Positions 53,747-63,398 are shown, counted from the stretch's first letter. The stretch is DNA of 64,000 nucleotides from Rhizobium sp. 16-449-1b (GCF_017741935.1 NZ_JAGHMH010000028.1:744001-808000), one strand, 5' to 3'. Made by a program: numbers and translations. The notes: a model not told the origin generated them from the letters alone.

Positions 53747-55198
53747 ATGACAAACGACAAGCTGACCACCGCCGCCGGCGCCCCGGTGCCCGACAACTTC
53801 AACATCGAGACGGCAGGCCGGCGCGGGCCGGCGCTCCTCCAGGACATCTGGCTTATCGAGAAGCTGGCTCATTTCGACAGAGAGGTGATCCCTGAACGAC
53901 GAATGCATGCGAAGGGCGCGGGGGCGTTCGGAACCTTCAAGGTGACGTCGGACATAACGTCGTACAGCAAGGCAGCGCTATTTTCGCAGGTGGGCAAGGA
54001 GACGCCCATTTTTATCCGGTTCTCTACTGTGGCAGGCGAGAGGGGCGCGGCGGATGCGGAGCGCGATATCCGCGGGTTCGCGATCAAATTCTATACGGAA
54101 CAGGGAAACTGGGACCTGGTCGGAAACAACACGCCGGTGTTTTTCTTCCGTGATCCCCTTCGCTTCCCGGATCTCAATCACGCGGTTAAGCGTGATCCCC
54201 GGACAGGTATGAGGAGCGCGGAAAACAACTGGGATTTCTGGACACTTCTGCCGGAGGCGCTGCATCAAGTCACGATCGTCATGTCGGACCGAGGTATCCC
54301 GAAATCCTTCAGCAACATGCATGGCTTCGGCAGTCATACCTTCAGCATGATCAATGCTGCAAACGAGCGGCACTGGGTCAAGTTCACGCTAAAAAGCCAG
54401 CAGGGGATCGACAACCTGACGGACGAGGAGGCCGCAGATTTGATCGGTCGCGACCGTGAGAGCCATCAGCGGCAGCTTTTCGACAGCATCGAGCGAGGCG
54501 CATTCCCTCAGTGGAAGATGTACATCCAGGTGATGACGGAAGACGGTGCGAAGCTGCATCGGCACAATCCATTCGACGTCACCAAGGTGTGGCCGCACGC
54601 GGAATTCCCCTTGATCGAGGTAGGTGTACTCGAACTCAACAAGAACCCGGAGAATTTCTTCGCGGACGTCGAGCAGGCCTCGTTCACGCCGGCGAACATA
54701 GTACCTGGGATTGGGTTCTCGCCGGACAAGATGCTCCAAGCTCGGTTGTTTTCCTACGGCGACGCAGCGCGCTACCGTCTTGGCGTAAACCACCATCAGA
54801 TCCCGGTGAATGCACCTCGTTGTCCGTATCACTCGTATCACCGCGACGGCGCCATGCGCATCGACGGAAACTATGGGGCGGCAACGAGCTACGTGCCGAA
54901 TTCCATGGGAGCATGGACCGAGCAGCCCGATTTCAAGGAGCCGCCCTTGGAATTGGAAGGGGCCGCCGGCCGCTATGACCATCGAATTGATGAAGACCAT
55001 TACGAGCAGCCTGGCAATCTTTATCGTCTGATGTCGCAGGAGCAGAGGGCTGTGCTTGTCGCCAATACCGCCAGAGCGATGTCGGGAGTGTCGGCGTCGA
55101 TAATGTCGCGCCATGTGGAAAATTGCCGACGCGCAGATGCAGAATATGGTCGTCGCCTAGAGGAAGCCCTTGGGCTCTTACCGGCGACGTCCGACTAA
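53747..55198 (+). CDS. katA: Monofunctional haem catalase
   Basis: 483 residues from ATG 53747. Catalytic His54 is in RMHAKGAGAFG; distal Asn is in GNNTPVFFF; proximal Tyr in RLFSYGDAARYRLG. Length and sequence match small-subunit (~480) catalases. Converts H2O2 to water and oxygen in the cytoplasm. No oxidative regulator is adjacent. The terminator at 55262 follows. Confidence 0.95.
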   Translation: MTNDKLTTAAGAPVPDNFNIETAGRRGPALLQDIWLIEKLAHFDREVIPERRMHAKGAGAFGTFKVTSDITSYSKAALFSQVGKETPIFIRFSTVAGERGAADAERDIRGFAIKFYTEQGNWDLVGNNTPVFFFRDPLRFPDLNHAVKRDPRTGMRSAENNWDFWTLLPEALHQVTIVMSDRGIPKSFSNMHGFGSHTFSMINAANERHWVKFTLKSQQGIDNLTDEEAADLIGRDRESHQRQLFDSIERGAFPQWKMYIQVMTEDGAKLHRHNPFDVTKVWPHAEFPLIEVGVLELNKNPENFFADVEQASFTPANIVPGIGFSPDKMLQARLFSYGDAARYRLGVNHHQIPVNAPRCPYHSYHRDGAMRIDGNYGAATSYVPNSMGAWTEQPDFKEPPLELEGAAGRYDHRIDEDHYEQPGNLYRLMSQEQRAVLVANTARAMSGVSASIMSRHVENCRRADAEYGRRLEEALGLLPATSD

Positions 55199-55261
55199 GT
55201 TGATGGAGATCGAAGGTCGAGCGAACTGTGGCAGGTAGGGCGCCCGGCGATCCCATCGACA

Positions 55262-55304
55262 GGCGCAGTACTAGCGGCACGTCCCGCGGTACTGCGCCTT
55301 TTCT
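55262..55304 (+). terminator. Rho-independent terminator after catalase
   Basis: GGCGCAGTAC (55262-55271) pairs with GTACTGCGCC (55289-55298), followed by TTTTCT. Perfect 10-bp stem. Confidence 0.8.
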
Positions 55305-55389
55305 CTGAAGTAGGGGCAACCGTGAGTATAGCTGCCGAAGGCAAGATCTCTCTCGTAACATCCTTCGATGCTTATTGGAGATGCTTGTT

Positions 55390-55962
55390 ATGGAAATGCA
55401 ACCTCGCACCGAGACCTATGTCCGTACGGAGGTGGATCAAAGTTTGGTGTTGTTGGCAGACGAGTCTGCCCAGGAGGAGGGGCCTCTTGTTCGACGGCTT
55501 CAGGACTGCGGTTTCCGGGTGCTGGTTGCTCGAAGACTTCCCGACGCCGTCGAATTTTCGACAAGGACTGACCTAGCGTTCGCGCTGTTGGAATTGCGAT
55601 TTGGAAAGGTTGACACGCTTGCGCTGGTATCTGCGATCCGGCGTCATAATCCTTCTGCGCGGATAGTGGTCCATACTTGGTTTGCTGACCTGAAAGCCGC
55701 AGTGGCAGTCATCAAGGCCGGCGCCGACGACCTCTTGCCAAAACCTCTTGACCCCACATTCGTGGCCGACTTCTTGACGGCACGCACGCCGGGCGAGCTA
55801 TCCTATTTCGCGCAGATTCCAGATACCGCAAGCGTTCGGCGGGAACACATCGAAAAGATCGTAGCGTTCTCAGATCGGAACATATCTCTTGCGTCGAGAC
55901 GGCTGCTGCTGGACCGCAGATCGTTGCAGCGGCTTATGAAACGCTACGACAGAGCGCGTTAA
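55390..55962 (+). CDS. RegA/ActR-like response regulator with Glu in place of the phospho-Asp
   Basis: 190 residues from ATG 55390 (GGAG upstream). The receiver has the acidic pair as ADESAQE, Thr96 in VVHTWF, Lys118 in LLPKPLD, but the acceptor position is Glu68 (FALLELRFG). The C-terminal HTH (NISLASRRLLLDRRSLQRLMKRY) matches Fis-type DNA-binding ends of RegA/ActR. Convergent with the kinase at 56006, 43 bases apart. With Glu in place of Asp the regulator may be permanently active, or no longer depend on phosphorylation. The acid pair is also altered (D-E only). Confidence 0.85.
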   Translation: MEMQPRTETYVRTEVDQSLVLLADESAQEEGPLVRRLQDCGFRVLVARRLPDAVEFSTRTDLAFALLELRFGKVDTLALVSAIRRHNPSARIVVHTWFADLKAAVAVIKAGADDLLPKPLDPTFVADFLTARTPGELSYFAQIPDTASVRREHIEKIVAFSDRNISLASRRLLLDRRSLQRLMKRYDRAR

Positions 55963-56005
55963 GAGCTCGCCATTTCTGCATATGACGTTGGCGCCGGTCG
56001 CCCGG

Positions 56006-58138
56006 TCATGTGATCGGTAGAGTAAACGAGAACGTCGCCCCCACAGGTTTGGCTTGCTCGACCCAGAGGCGTCCGCCGTGGGATTCGACGATGGATCGGC
56101 AGATGGCGAGCCCCATTCCCATTCCCTTCTCACCCTTGGTTGTGAAAAAGGGATCGAAAATCCGCTTCGGAAACTCGACTCCTGGTCCGGAGTCGGTGAC
56201 ATCGACCTGTACACCGTCATCTACTCTGAGAGCTCGGATGCTGAGCCTCCGCTCGCCTCCTACGCCGTCCATTGCCTCGATTCCGTTGCGCATGAGGTTT
56301 GTCAGAACCTGCTGCACCTGGACTGGGTCGATCATGACCGATGGCAGATCCTTTTCGATCTCCACGCTTACGCGGACACCGCGTCGCGCTGCCTCGTCCG
56401 CAAGTAGTTCTCGAGCCTCCCCAAGAAGCGCAACGAAAGCTGTTGAATGTCGGGCGTCGGCTGCATGGCGGAACAGGGCACGGACGCGTTTGACCGTTTC
56501 GACTGCGGTAGCCGCGCTCCTGATCACGCGGTCGAGTGCGATCAAACCACGCTCCAAATTCGGCGGGTCGGAGGTTAGCCATCTCTTGGAGGCATCGGAA
56601 CTGGACACGAGCGCGGCGAGCGGTTGCCCGATCTCGTGAGCGATGGAGGCGGAGAGCTCTGCCAAGCTCGCCGCCTGACTTGCGCGCGCGTAGCTTTCCT
56701 GTGCGATCCGGAGCTCGTCCTGCGAACGTACCTGGTCCTCCACATCAAAGCACACCCCGCTCCACTGGAGGATCGTCCCGTCAGCCTTCTTCATCGCAGC
56801 GACGCGCATGTCCACCCATCGGAATTCACCGTCGAACCGGCGCAATCGGTGTTTGAAGGAGAACGACTCGCCGGTTTTGAGCGCCTCCATGAACTTTCTG
56901 GTGAGAGCGGCCCTGTAGTCGTCATGAACGATCACGTTGAGTACGCCGGTGAGACGAGATTGCCCTTCGACATCCTTTGCATCGACGTCGAAGCCGAGGA
57001 AGTCACGAAACTGCTCGCTGAAATAGATTGGCTCGCCGTCTGCAGACGTGCACCAGATGAGCGCTGGGACCGAGCCGATCAGGTCTCGCAATGAGCGTTC
57101 GCTTTCTCTCAGAGCAGCTTCAGTTTTCTTGTAGACGTCGATGTCGATCGACGTGCCATACCACCCTGTAATCTTGCCTGTCCCATCGAGGGTCGGACGT
57201 GCGGCGATCCGGTGCCAGACGTAGTTCCCGGTCGCTCTGAGCATCCTGTACTCGATATGCCAATGCTCGCCGGTCCTGAGAGAATGTCGGAAGGACTCGG
57301 CGGCCCGTGGATAGTCGTCGGGATGGACGCCCAGGCTCCAGCCATGGTCGCCGCCGTCGACGAAGCCTTTGTCATCCTCCAGCCGACGGTTCAGGTCACG
57401 AAGTGTCATTCCAATGGCGATCTGCCCCGATGGCGTGACGTACGTGAATTCCCCCGCCGCGTTGAGAGCCCAGGCTTTGCCGTACAGGCTCTCGATAACC
57501 TTGGCCGCGCGTACCGCTTCTCCTGTCTCACCGATCGGTCCGTTCCTCAGCCAACGCTCATCGAGGTCGGAAATCATAGGATCAACGTCGACGCTTACAC
57601 CGTAGCCCGGCTCCGCACGCATCTCCACCCAGCGATACTCGCCATCGGTCTGCCGCTGCCGATACTTGATCACCTGCGGAACGCCCGTCCAGAACGCATA
57701 GGCTGCGGCGTGCGAGGCCGACGCCCTGTCCTCGGGGTGAACGTGATCGAGGGAGGCAGGCACGTCCCAATCTCCGCGGTTGCCGACATGCTCCTGCTTG
57801 GCGTCGGACCTAGAATTCGCATTTCGTAAGCCTGCGACGCAGCACACCGCCAGCGACAGGAGGAGGAGTGAGGCTAGCGGCCACCCAAAAGAGGATTCTT
57901 CGACAGCTACGGCGTAACCAACGGATATCAAGGACAACAGGCCAAGGGCGGCGGCTATGAGCGTGCGCGACCTGCTGCCAAGTGTCACGAATAGGGCAAC
58001 GATCGGACAAGCCAGACCCAAGATCGATCCAGAGAGCCAGCAAACAATTCCGCCGGCGACCACGGAGGAGCACACGGTTGCCAATCTATGACGCAAACCA
58101 ACTGTCATCATACAAGGTTGCGCCTGTAATTCGTCCAT
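56006..58138 (-). CDS. Multi-PAS membrane sensor histidine kinase (paralogue)
   Basis: 710 residues from ATG 58138 (AGGG upstream). N-terminal hydrophobic helices, PAS-PAC modules, HisKA (SASIAHEIGQPLAALV), HATPase (NLMRNGIEAMD, DSGPGVEF, GMGMGLAI). Architecture and ~half of the residues match the 38574 kinase. Convergent with a Glu-bearing response regulator. Sensor ligand unknown. Confidence 0.85.
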   Translation of the reverse strand: MDELQAQPCMMTVGLRHRLATVCSSVVAGGIVCWLSGSILGLACPIVALFVTLGSRSRTLIAAALGLLSLISVGYAVAVEESSFGWPLASLLLLSLAVCCVAGLRNANSRSDAKQEHVGNRGDWDVPASLDHVHPEDRASASHAAAYAFWTGVPQVIKYRQRQTDGEYRWVEMRAEPGYGVSVDVDPMISDLDERWLRNGPIGETGEAVRAAKVIESLYGKAWALNAAGEFTYVTPSGQIAIGMTLRDLNRRLEDDKGFVDGGDHGWSLGVHPDDYPRAAESFRHSLRTGEHWHIEYRMLRATGNYVWHRIAARPTLDGTGKITGWYGTSIDIDVYKKTEAALRESERSLRDLIGSVPALIWCTSADGEPIYFSEQFRDFLGFDVDAKDVEGQSRLTGVLNVIVHDDYRAALTRKFMEALKTGESFSFKHRLRRFDGEFRWVDMRVAAMKKADGTILQWSGVCFDVEDQVRSQDELRIAQESYARASQAASLAELSASIAHEIGQPLAALVSSSDASKRWLTSDPPNLERGLIALDRVIRSAATAVETVKRVRALFRHAADARHSTAFVALLGEARELLADEAARRGVRVSVEIEKDLPSVMIDPVQVQQVLTNLMRNGIEAMDGVGGERRLSIRALRVDDGVQVDVTDSGPGVEFPKRIFDPFFTTKGEKGMGMGLAICRSIVESHGGRLWVEQAKPVGATFSFTLPIT

Positions 58139-58418
58139 CTTCGGCACCCTAAGTGTCCATGATTTCGTAACATTTTGGCTTTGCTGTCCGCTGAGAGCCA
58201 CGCTTTCGCATATGGTATTCCTGTGGTGATAAACCAACGCTGTCTGGTCATGAAGCCCCAATAAAGGGCGGGCTAGACATCACGTCGAGGCACGCATTCG
58301 GGCACCCTTGTTGCACCGCTTATTGCGAAGCTATCGGCAAATCTGGTGTGCCGCCAACATGGCTAATCTGGCGGTCCAGCAGGAGCTATGTCTCGCTCAT
58401 CAAAACGGAGACAGAACA

Positions 58419-59165
58419 ATGAACTTGCTTCAAGGTAAAGTCGCTATCATCACTGGTGGTAATAGCGGGATCGGAAAGGCCACAGCAGCCCTCTTTGCAA
58501 AGGAAGGTGCGCAGGTCGTGATCACTGGTCGTCGCCAAGACGTGCTGGATGCTGCGGTGCGCGATATTGGCCACGGGTCGATTGGAATCTGCGGCGACGT
58601 CGGAGTCATTGCCTTCCACAGCCGTCTCGCTGCTGAAGTGCGCGAGCGTTTCGGCGCCGCCGATATTTACATGGCGAACGCCGGCGTCATCAACCTCACT
58701 TCCTCAATGGATGTCACCGAGGAAGAATACGAGAGGCATTTCTCCATCAACACGCGCGGCGTGTTCTTCGGCGTGCAAGCGATTGCTCCGCTGATCCGAG
58801 ACGGCGGCGCCATCATCGCTACGAGTTCGCTTGCCGCCACCAAGGTCCTGCCGCAGCACACAGTCTACGCGGGCTCGAAGGCGGCTATCGCTGCATTCGC
58901 GCGAAACTGGGCCATGGAATTCAAGGACCGCCGGATCCGGGTCAACATACTGACACCTGGTCCCGTCGAGACCGAAATTCTTGGGAAGCTCGGCGTAAAC
59001 GAAGCCGATCGACCAGCGTTCGAAGCGCATATGGCCAACCTGATTCCCGCGGGTAGGATGGGGCGGCCCGAGGAGCTGGCAGAGGCGGCTCTGTTCCTTG
59101 CCGCCAAGGGCACATTCGTCAACGGAACGGAACTCATAGTCGACGGCGGTATGTCGGTGTCTTAA
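58419..59165 (+). CDS. SDR-family oxidoreductase
   Basis: 248 residues from ATG 58419 (GGAGA upstream). Rossmann motif TGGNSGIGKA, NAG of the fourth strand (MANAGVIN), catalytic YAGSK (Tyr-x3-Lys), and GG near the end (VDGGMS). NAD(P)-dependent reductase of unknown substrate. Followed by a perfect hairpin before the convergent GST. Confidence 0.9.
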   Translation: MNLLQGKVAIITGGNSGIGKATAALFAKEGAQVVITGRRQDVLDAAVRDIGHGSIGICGDVGVIAFHSRLAAEVRERFGAADIYMANAGVINLTSSMDVTEEEYERHFSINTRGVFFGVQAIAPLIRDGGAIIATSSLAATKVLPQHTVYAGSKAAIAAFARNWAMEFKDRRIRVNILTPGPVETEILGKLGVNEADRPAFEAHMANLIPAGRMGRPEELAEAALFLAAKGTFVNGTELIVDGGMSVS

Positions 59166-59177
59166 TCGCCCAAGCGT

Positions 59178-59210
59178 GGCGTACCGGCGGACTTGGTCCG
59201 CCGGTACGCC
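59178..59210. other. Perfect 15-bp hairpin between convergent genes
   Basis: GGCGTACCGGCGGAC (59178-59192) pairs perfectly with GTCCGCCGGTACGCC (59196-59210) with a TTG loop. No T-run on either side. Probably a bidirectional terminator-type structure. Confidence 0.6.
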
Positions 59211-59226
59211 GAGTGACGTGGTCAGC

Positions 59227-59808
59227 TTATGCGGCTTCTACGGCGAGCGCTATCTTGACCGCTTCCCGGCCCTTCATGCGCTCTTTGAAGCTAGACAGAC
59301 GGGTGGGTACATTTACTCCGAAACGCTCCGCCCAGAGCGTCATGACGAAAAGGTAGCAGTCAGCAACCGATGGATGGTCTCCGAACAGATAGTCACCCTT
59401 GAAGGTGTCGGAAATCCAGTGGAAGCGCGTTTGGATCCCAGCCTTCGCCTGCGCCACTTCTGCATCTCCCTTTGCATCCATGAGATGCCGGAAGCTGTGG
59501 TGAAGTTCAGTCGAGATGAATGTCAGCGACTCTATCAGACGTGTCCGACCCATTTCGCCGGAAACGCCGAGGGTGGGATACTGTGCGGCAATCCAGTCGA
59601 GTATCGCAACATTCTCGGTCAGGATCGCGCCGTCGTCCATTTCGATGACGGGAACGCAGCCTTTGACATTGATCTCGTTGAAGTCGCGCCCGGCCGCGGT
59701 GCGTTTGGTTGCCAGGTTGACACGCTCGACAACGAATTTCGCACCTGCTTCCTGAAGGGCGATGTGATCGGCAAGGCTGCACGCTTTTGGGGAGTAATAA
59801 AGCTTCAT
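59227..59808 (-). CDS. Glutathione S-transferase
   Basis: 193 residues from ATG 59808. N-terminal thioredoxin-like domain (MKLYYSPKACSLADHIALQEAG, with Ser/Cys active-site region) and DGAILTENVAIL as the gamma-glutamyl binding part; C-terminal helical domain. Likely beta-class-like bacterial GST. Divergent from the TetR gene (170-base gap), which may control it. Confidence 0.9.
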   Translation of the reverse strand: MKLYYSPKACSLADHIALQEAGAKFVVERVNLATKRTAAGRDFNEINVKGCVPVIEMDDGAILTENVAILDWIAAQYPTLGVSGEMGRTRLIESLTFISTELHHSFRHLMDAKGDAEVAQAKAGIQTRFHWISDTFKGDYLFGDHPSVADCYLFVMTLWAERFGVNVPTRLSSFKERMKGREAVKIALAVEAA

Positions 59809-59978
59809 TCGCTTTTCCTGTTCGACGGTTTCCGCGGGCGGAGTGCCATGGCGGTATGGTCGAAACCTAGGAGCAACCGGTGACACCGGAAATCAAACGT
59901 GCGTTCAGGTTGACGCTCATCCGTGTCCTTGGGTTTCCGGCGTGGAAGGCATCCCCATGCTATGCTAGACGGGCATGG

Positions 59979-60623
59979 ATGGACGACGATCAACACGCGA
60001 TTCTCGTGGAGACGAGACTAGTACCGCAGCAGAGGCGGAGCCGCGAGGCACGTGCGCGCATTATGAGCGCGGCGGAGGAGCTGCTCCGCAACGATGGCGT
60101 GGAAGCTTTCTCGATGATGGGGGTCGCACAACGCGCGCAGATGCCTGTCGGAAACATCTACCGACGTTTCGAGGGTAAGGAGGATCTGCTGCTCGCGCTG
60201 AAGGAATTGGTCTGCGCGAGGATAAGGAACGGGATTGCACAGTCTGTTCTGGCACACGGTCCCGACAGCATGGAGACCTTCGTGAGATGCTTCGCGGATG
60301 CAGTTGGGAAAGCCTTCGCACACGATGAGCGTCTAAACCGATCCCTTTACGATCAACGCCTTGTCAGTCCGAAGATGATCGAATCGGGTCAGGCCGCCCG
60401 AGGTTCTATATTCGGGCTATTTGCGGACGGCCTTGGCCCGTATTTGTCACACCATCCATCAGTCCGCGCCGACGCCATCGCAAAAGTCGCCTTTTCGATC
60501 ATCATGAACGCGGCTGCCTTAAAGGTCCGCGACAACGACGCAATACTGGCGACGTCTTCCTGGGATGAAATTGCCTCGGAGTTTGGCGCCGCCGCGGTCC
60601 TCTACATTCAATCAAAATTTTGA
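59979..60623 (+). CDS. TetR-family transcription regulator
   Basis: 214 residues from ATG 59979. N-terminal HTH: RSREARARIMSAAEELLRNDGVEAFSMMGVAQRAQMPVGNIYRRFEGKEDLLLAL. The C-terminal helical ligand-binding part is typical in length. Divergent neighbour is the GST gene, a candidate target. Confidence 0.9.
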   Translation: MDDDQHAILVETRLVPQQRRSREARARIMSAAEELLRNDGVEAFSMMGVAQRAQMPVGNIYRRFEGKEDLLLALKELVCARIRNGIAQSVLAHGPDSMETFVRCFADAVGKAFAHDERLNRSLYDQRLVSPKMIESGQAARGSIFGLFADGLGPYLSHHPSVRADAIAKVAFSIIMNAAALKVRDNDAILATSSWDEIASEFGAAAVLYIQSKF

Positions 60624-60712
60624 GCTCCGGCGCCTGCCCACTTCAAAACAAACCGGGACTGAATTAACGTGTAAATGCGAATGCGATTCGCGTTCTCCTT
60701 TAGGTTGGATCT

Positions 60713-61192
60713 ATGCCTATGCGCGACGATGGCAGGGTTACATGGAGTAGTGGGCTTCTAACTTGGGTGACAGGGCAGAACCTGGCACTCGCCGATGATG
60801 TCGCGGCCGATCTATTCGGGTTGGACCGCGATGTGTGCCGCGAAGGTACAGAGATCGAAACATTTCTTGCAAAGATCGCCGAGGCCGACCGGTCAAGAGT
60901 GGCAATGCAGCTCTATAGAAGCATTGCAGATGGCAGTGTCTATCTCGAGACGTTTGAAGTTTGCGCGGTCGCGGGGCGGCGGCGATTGGCTCTGAAGGGC
61001 CAAGCCGTGGGAGACGTGCTTTTCTCGTGCATTGTAATGGAAGTCGTCAACGACGACACCGCAGACCTTCGGGAGCTGTGCTTCGCGGCCTACGACGTGG
61101 CCCGCCGACGGAACCAAGACAAAGCCGCGGTTCATATCATGCAGACATTGGTACTCATCGACGAGACGATACCGGGAGCCGAACTGCACTAG
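60713..61192 (+). CDS. PAS-like sensory protein
   Basis: 159 residues. The N-terminal half (WTVTG-like LLTWVTGQNLALADDVAADLFGLD) and middle strands (VYLETFEVCAVAGRRRLALKGQAV) suggest a PAS fold; a helical C-terminus follows. No output domain. Starts 60713 with AGGTTGG upstream. Might feed the response regulators downstream. Confidence 0.6.
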   Translation: MPMRDDGRVTWSSGLLTWVTGQNLALADDVAADLFGLDRDVCREGTEIETFLAKIAEADRSRVAMQLYRSIADGSVYLETFEVCAVAGRRRLALKGQAVGDVLFSCIVMEVVNDDTADLRELCFAAYDVARRRNQDKAAVHIMQTLVLIDETIPGAELH

Positions 61193-61376
61193 ACACCATC
61201 AGCATATGATTTCGCAAACCAATGGTTGGGTTGAACCTCTTACGATGCCGGACGCAAACTATGCGACCGCCGTACGTGACTTCGTCAAAGTACATGACGC
61301 GCCCAACCTCCTTAAAGACGACGTCGACAAGCGGTGGAGGCCGGGCTGCTTCCTCGAACAAAATAAGGGAATTCGG

Positions 61377-62156
61377 ATGCAAATGATTGCAAAATTGGCT
61401 CTGGCCACCGGATTGTACGCCATGTCGGTTGTTGCCGGCTCGGCAGAGACATTGAAGCCAACAGTCGTCCTCGTACATGGTGCGTTCGCCGACTCGTCGA
61501 GCTGGAACCGGGTTGTCGCTTTGTTGGAAAAGGACGGTTATCCGGTCGTCGCTGTCGCCAACCCGCTGCGCAGCGTGAAGAGTGATGGAGACTACGTCGG
61601 ACGCGTGCTGGAAGGGCTCAAGTCACCTGTCGTGCTGGTAGGGCACTCTTATGGTGGGTCGGTCATCAGTGACGCAGCGGCCCACGCAGGCAATGTCAAA
61701 GCTCTTGTGTTCGTCGCTGCGTTCGCTCCAGCGCGCGGAGAGTCCGCCATCGACCTGTCCGGCAAAAATCCAGGTAGCACCCTCGGGCCCGCGCTTGCTC
61801 AGCCAGTCGTGTTGCCTGGTGGTGCGAATGACCTCTACATCGACCAGCAGAAGTTTCCTGCCCAGTTCGCCGGCGATGTTCCGCTTGCGGCAGCAAAGCT
61901 GATGGCCGTCGCTCAACGCCCGATCACCGATGCAGCGCTCGCTGAACCGGCACCTGAGGCCGCATGGGAGAAGATCCCGTCCTGGTTCATCTACGGCGAT
62001 GCGGACAAGAACATTCCACCAGCCACACTGAAGTGGATGGCAGATCGCGCGAGATCCAAGAAGACCGTAGCGGTTCCAGGCGCGTCACATGTAGTCATGA
62101 TTTCGCATCCCGGCGAGGTCACCAAAATGATCGAGCAGGCTGCCTCCGGAAACTGA
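61377..62156 (+). CDS. Secreted alpha/beta hydrolase
   Basis: 259 residues from ATG 61377 with AAGGGA upstream, beginning with a signal peptide (LALATGLYAMSVVAGSAE). Core motifs: VVLVHGAFADSSSWNRV (oxyanion region), nucleophile in LVGHSYGGSVISDAA, acid near FIYGDADKNIP, and His in PGASHVVMISHP. Close to periplasmic esterases of the EstC/salicylate-esterase-like type; substrate unknown. A hairpin (62164-62192) follows. Confidence 0.85.
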   Translation: MQMIAKLALATGLYAMSVVAGSAETLKPTVVLVHGAFADSSSWNRVVALLEKDGYPVVAVANPLRSVKSDGDYVGRVLEGLKSPVVLVGHSYGGSVISDAAAHAGNVKALVFVAAFAPARGESAIDLSGKNPGSTLGPALAQPVVLPGGANDLYIDQQKFPAQFAGDVPLAAAKLMAVAQRPITDAALAEPAPEAAWEKIPSWFIYGDADKNIPPATLKWMADRARSKKTVAVPGASHVVMISHPGEVTKMIEQAASGN

Positions 62157-62163
62157 TTATGCT

Positions 62164-62192
62164 CGCCGGGGGCCGTTGACCAGCCTCCGGCG
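62164..62192 (+). other. Hairpin after the hydrolase gene
   Basis: CGCCGGGGGC (62164-62173) pairs with GCCTCCGGCG (62183-62192) with one mismatch. No T-run; terminator-like. Confidence 0.4.
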
Positions 62193-62313
62193 TCCACAAC
62201 CATCCCTAGCCAAGAGCGTCTAAAACGTTCGTATAGGTAGGGACCGAACCCGACAGTGATATGATTGGGTGAGCCTGCACTCACTCGTTATAAAAAGCAG
62301 CCAGGAGCGAGAC

Positions 62314-62964
62314 GTGCAACTGATGGACCGACATGACGTTTTGGACCTCCCAATGGTCTCCATCGTGGACGACGACGTCGCTCTGAGGCTCTCTCTCGTA
62401 GATTTGTTCGAGTCGTTGGAGATGTCCGCCGCACCGTATGAAAGCGGCGACGACTTTCTGATGCGTGCCGATCTTGGCAAGGCAGGCTGCATACTACTTG
62501 ATATCCACATGCCCGGCATCAACGGCCTAGAGCTGCAAAAGCAGCTTGCTGACACGAGGAGCATGCTTCCTATCGTTTTCATGACTGCAAACGCTACCGT
62601 GTCAATGAGCGTGCAAGCGATGAAACGGGGTGCATCTGACTTTCTGCTCAAGCCGCTCGATAGCGAGCAGTTGGTCGAAGCGATCGGACGTGCGATCCGC
62701 TTGAATGCAGATCGGCGCGCACTAGCCTCGCAGCGAGAGAGCACCATGGCATCGGTTCAACGATTGACGCCGCGCGAGCGGGAGGTCATGACGCACGTGG
62801 TTAAAGGGTGGCTCAACAAGCAGATCGCTCAAGAACTATCCGTTAGCGAGATGATGATTAAGATCCACCGCAGTCGCATGATGAAGAAAATGCAAGTCGG
62901 TTCTCTTGCCGAGCTGGTCAAGAAGCTAGATTTGGCATCAAAGGAATTCGATTTTTATCAATAG
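62314..62964 (+). CDS. FixJ-like response regulator (receiver plus LuxR HTH)
   Basis: 216 residues from GTG 62314 (AGGAG six bases upstream); an ATG at 62323 lacks this spacing. Receiver: IVDDD, acceptor Asp in LLDIHMPG, Lys in LLKPLD. LuxR HTH: LTPREREVMTHVVKGWLNKQIAQELSVSEMMIKIHRSRMMKKM. Fits the FixJ/NodW family. No kinase adjacent; the two PAS kinases in the window are candidates. Confidence 0.9.
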   Translation: MQLMDRHDVLDLPMVSIVDDDVALRLSLVDLFESLEMSAAPYESGDDFLMRADLGKAGCILLDIHMPGINGLELQKQLADTRSMLPIVFMTANATVSMSVQAMKRGASDFLLKPLDSEQLVEAIGRAIRLNADRRALASQRESTMASVQRLTPREREVMTHVVKGWLNKQIAQELSVSEMMIKIHRSRMMKKMQVGSLAELVKKLDLASKEFDFYQ

Positions 62965-63023
62965 GTTGACTGCCGCGCTGGTCGGGACAGCCAAGGTCAA
63001 ACAGAAAGAGTTCGCCTAAGCCC

Positions 63024-63398
63024 ATGCCAGCCGTGAAAGACATAACGATAGCAATTATCGATGACGATCAACACCTTCGGGAGTCCCTGCAGGACCTCCT
63101 CGAGACCGAAGGAGTGGAAAGTCGGCTTTATGGATCGGCAGAGGAATTCCTGGATCGCATAGGCTACGATGGCGTCGACTGTATCCTCGCGGATGTCCGG
63201 ATGACGGGGATGTCCGGGATCGAGCTCCTTCGGATCTTGCGAACCAAACAAGGGTGCCCGCCAGTATTGATCATGACTTCCTATGCCGATGATGGCATGC
63301 GCGCGACCGCCTTACGTGCGGGCGCGCAGACTTTTCTCGCAAAGCCGATCGATAGCCGTCATCTTATCGACAGCATTCGACGGGCTACTAACGATTGA
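63024..63398 (+). CDS. Single-domain response regulator (receiver only)
   Basis: 124 residues. IIDDD, acceptor Asp in LADVRMTGMSG, Thr in IMTSYAD and Lys in FLAKPID are all present. No output domain. It resembles FixJ receiver domains and could compete with or relay to the preceding regulator. Confidence 0.9.
   Translation: MPAVKDITIAIIDDDQHLRESLQDLLETEGVESRLYGSAEEFLDRIGYDGVDCILADVRMTGMSGIELLRILRTKQGCPPVLIMTSYADDGMRATALRAGAQTFLAKPIDSRHLIDSIRRATND

Noticed and set aside
54389..55114. 241-codon frame antisense to catalase
   Set aside because: Catalase coding is certain on the plus strand.
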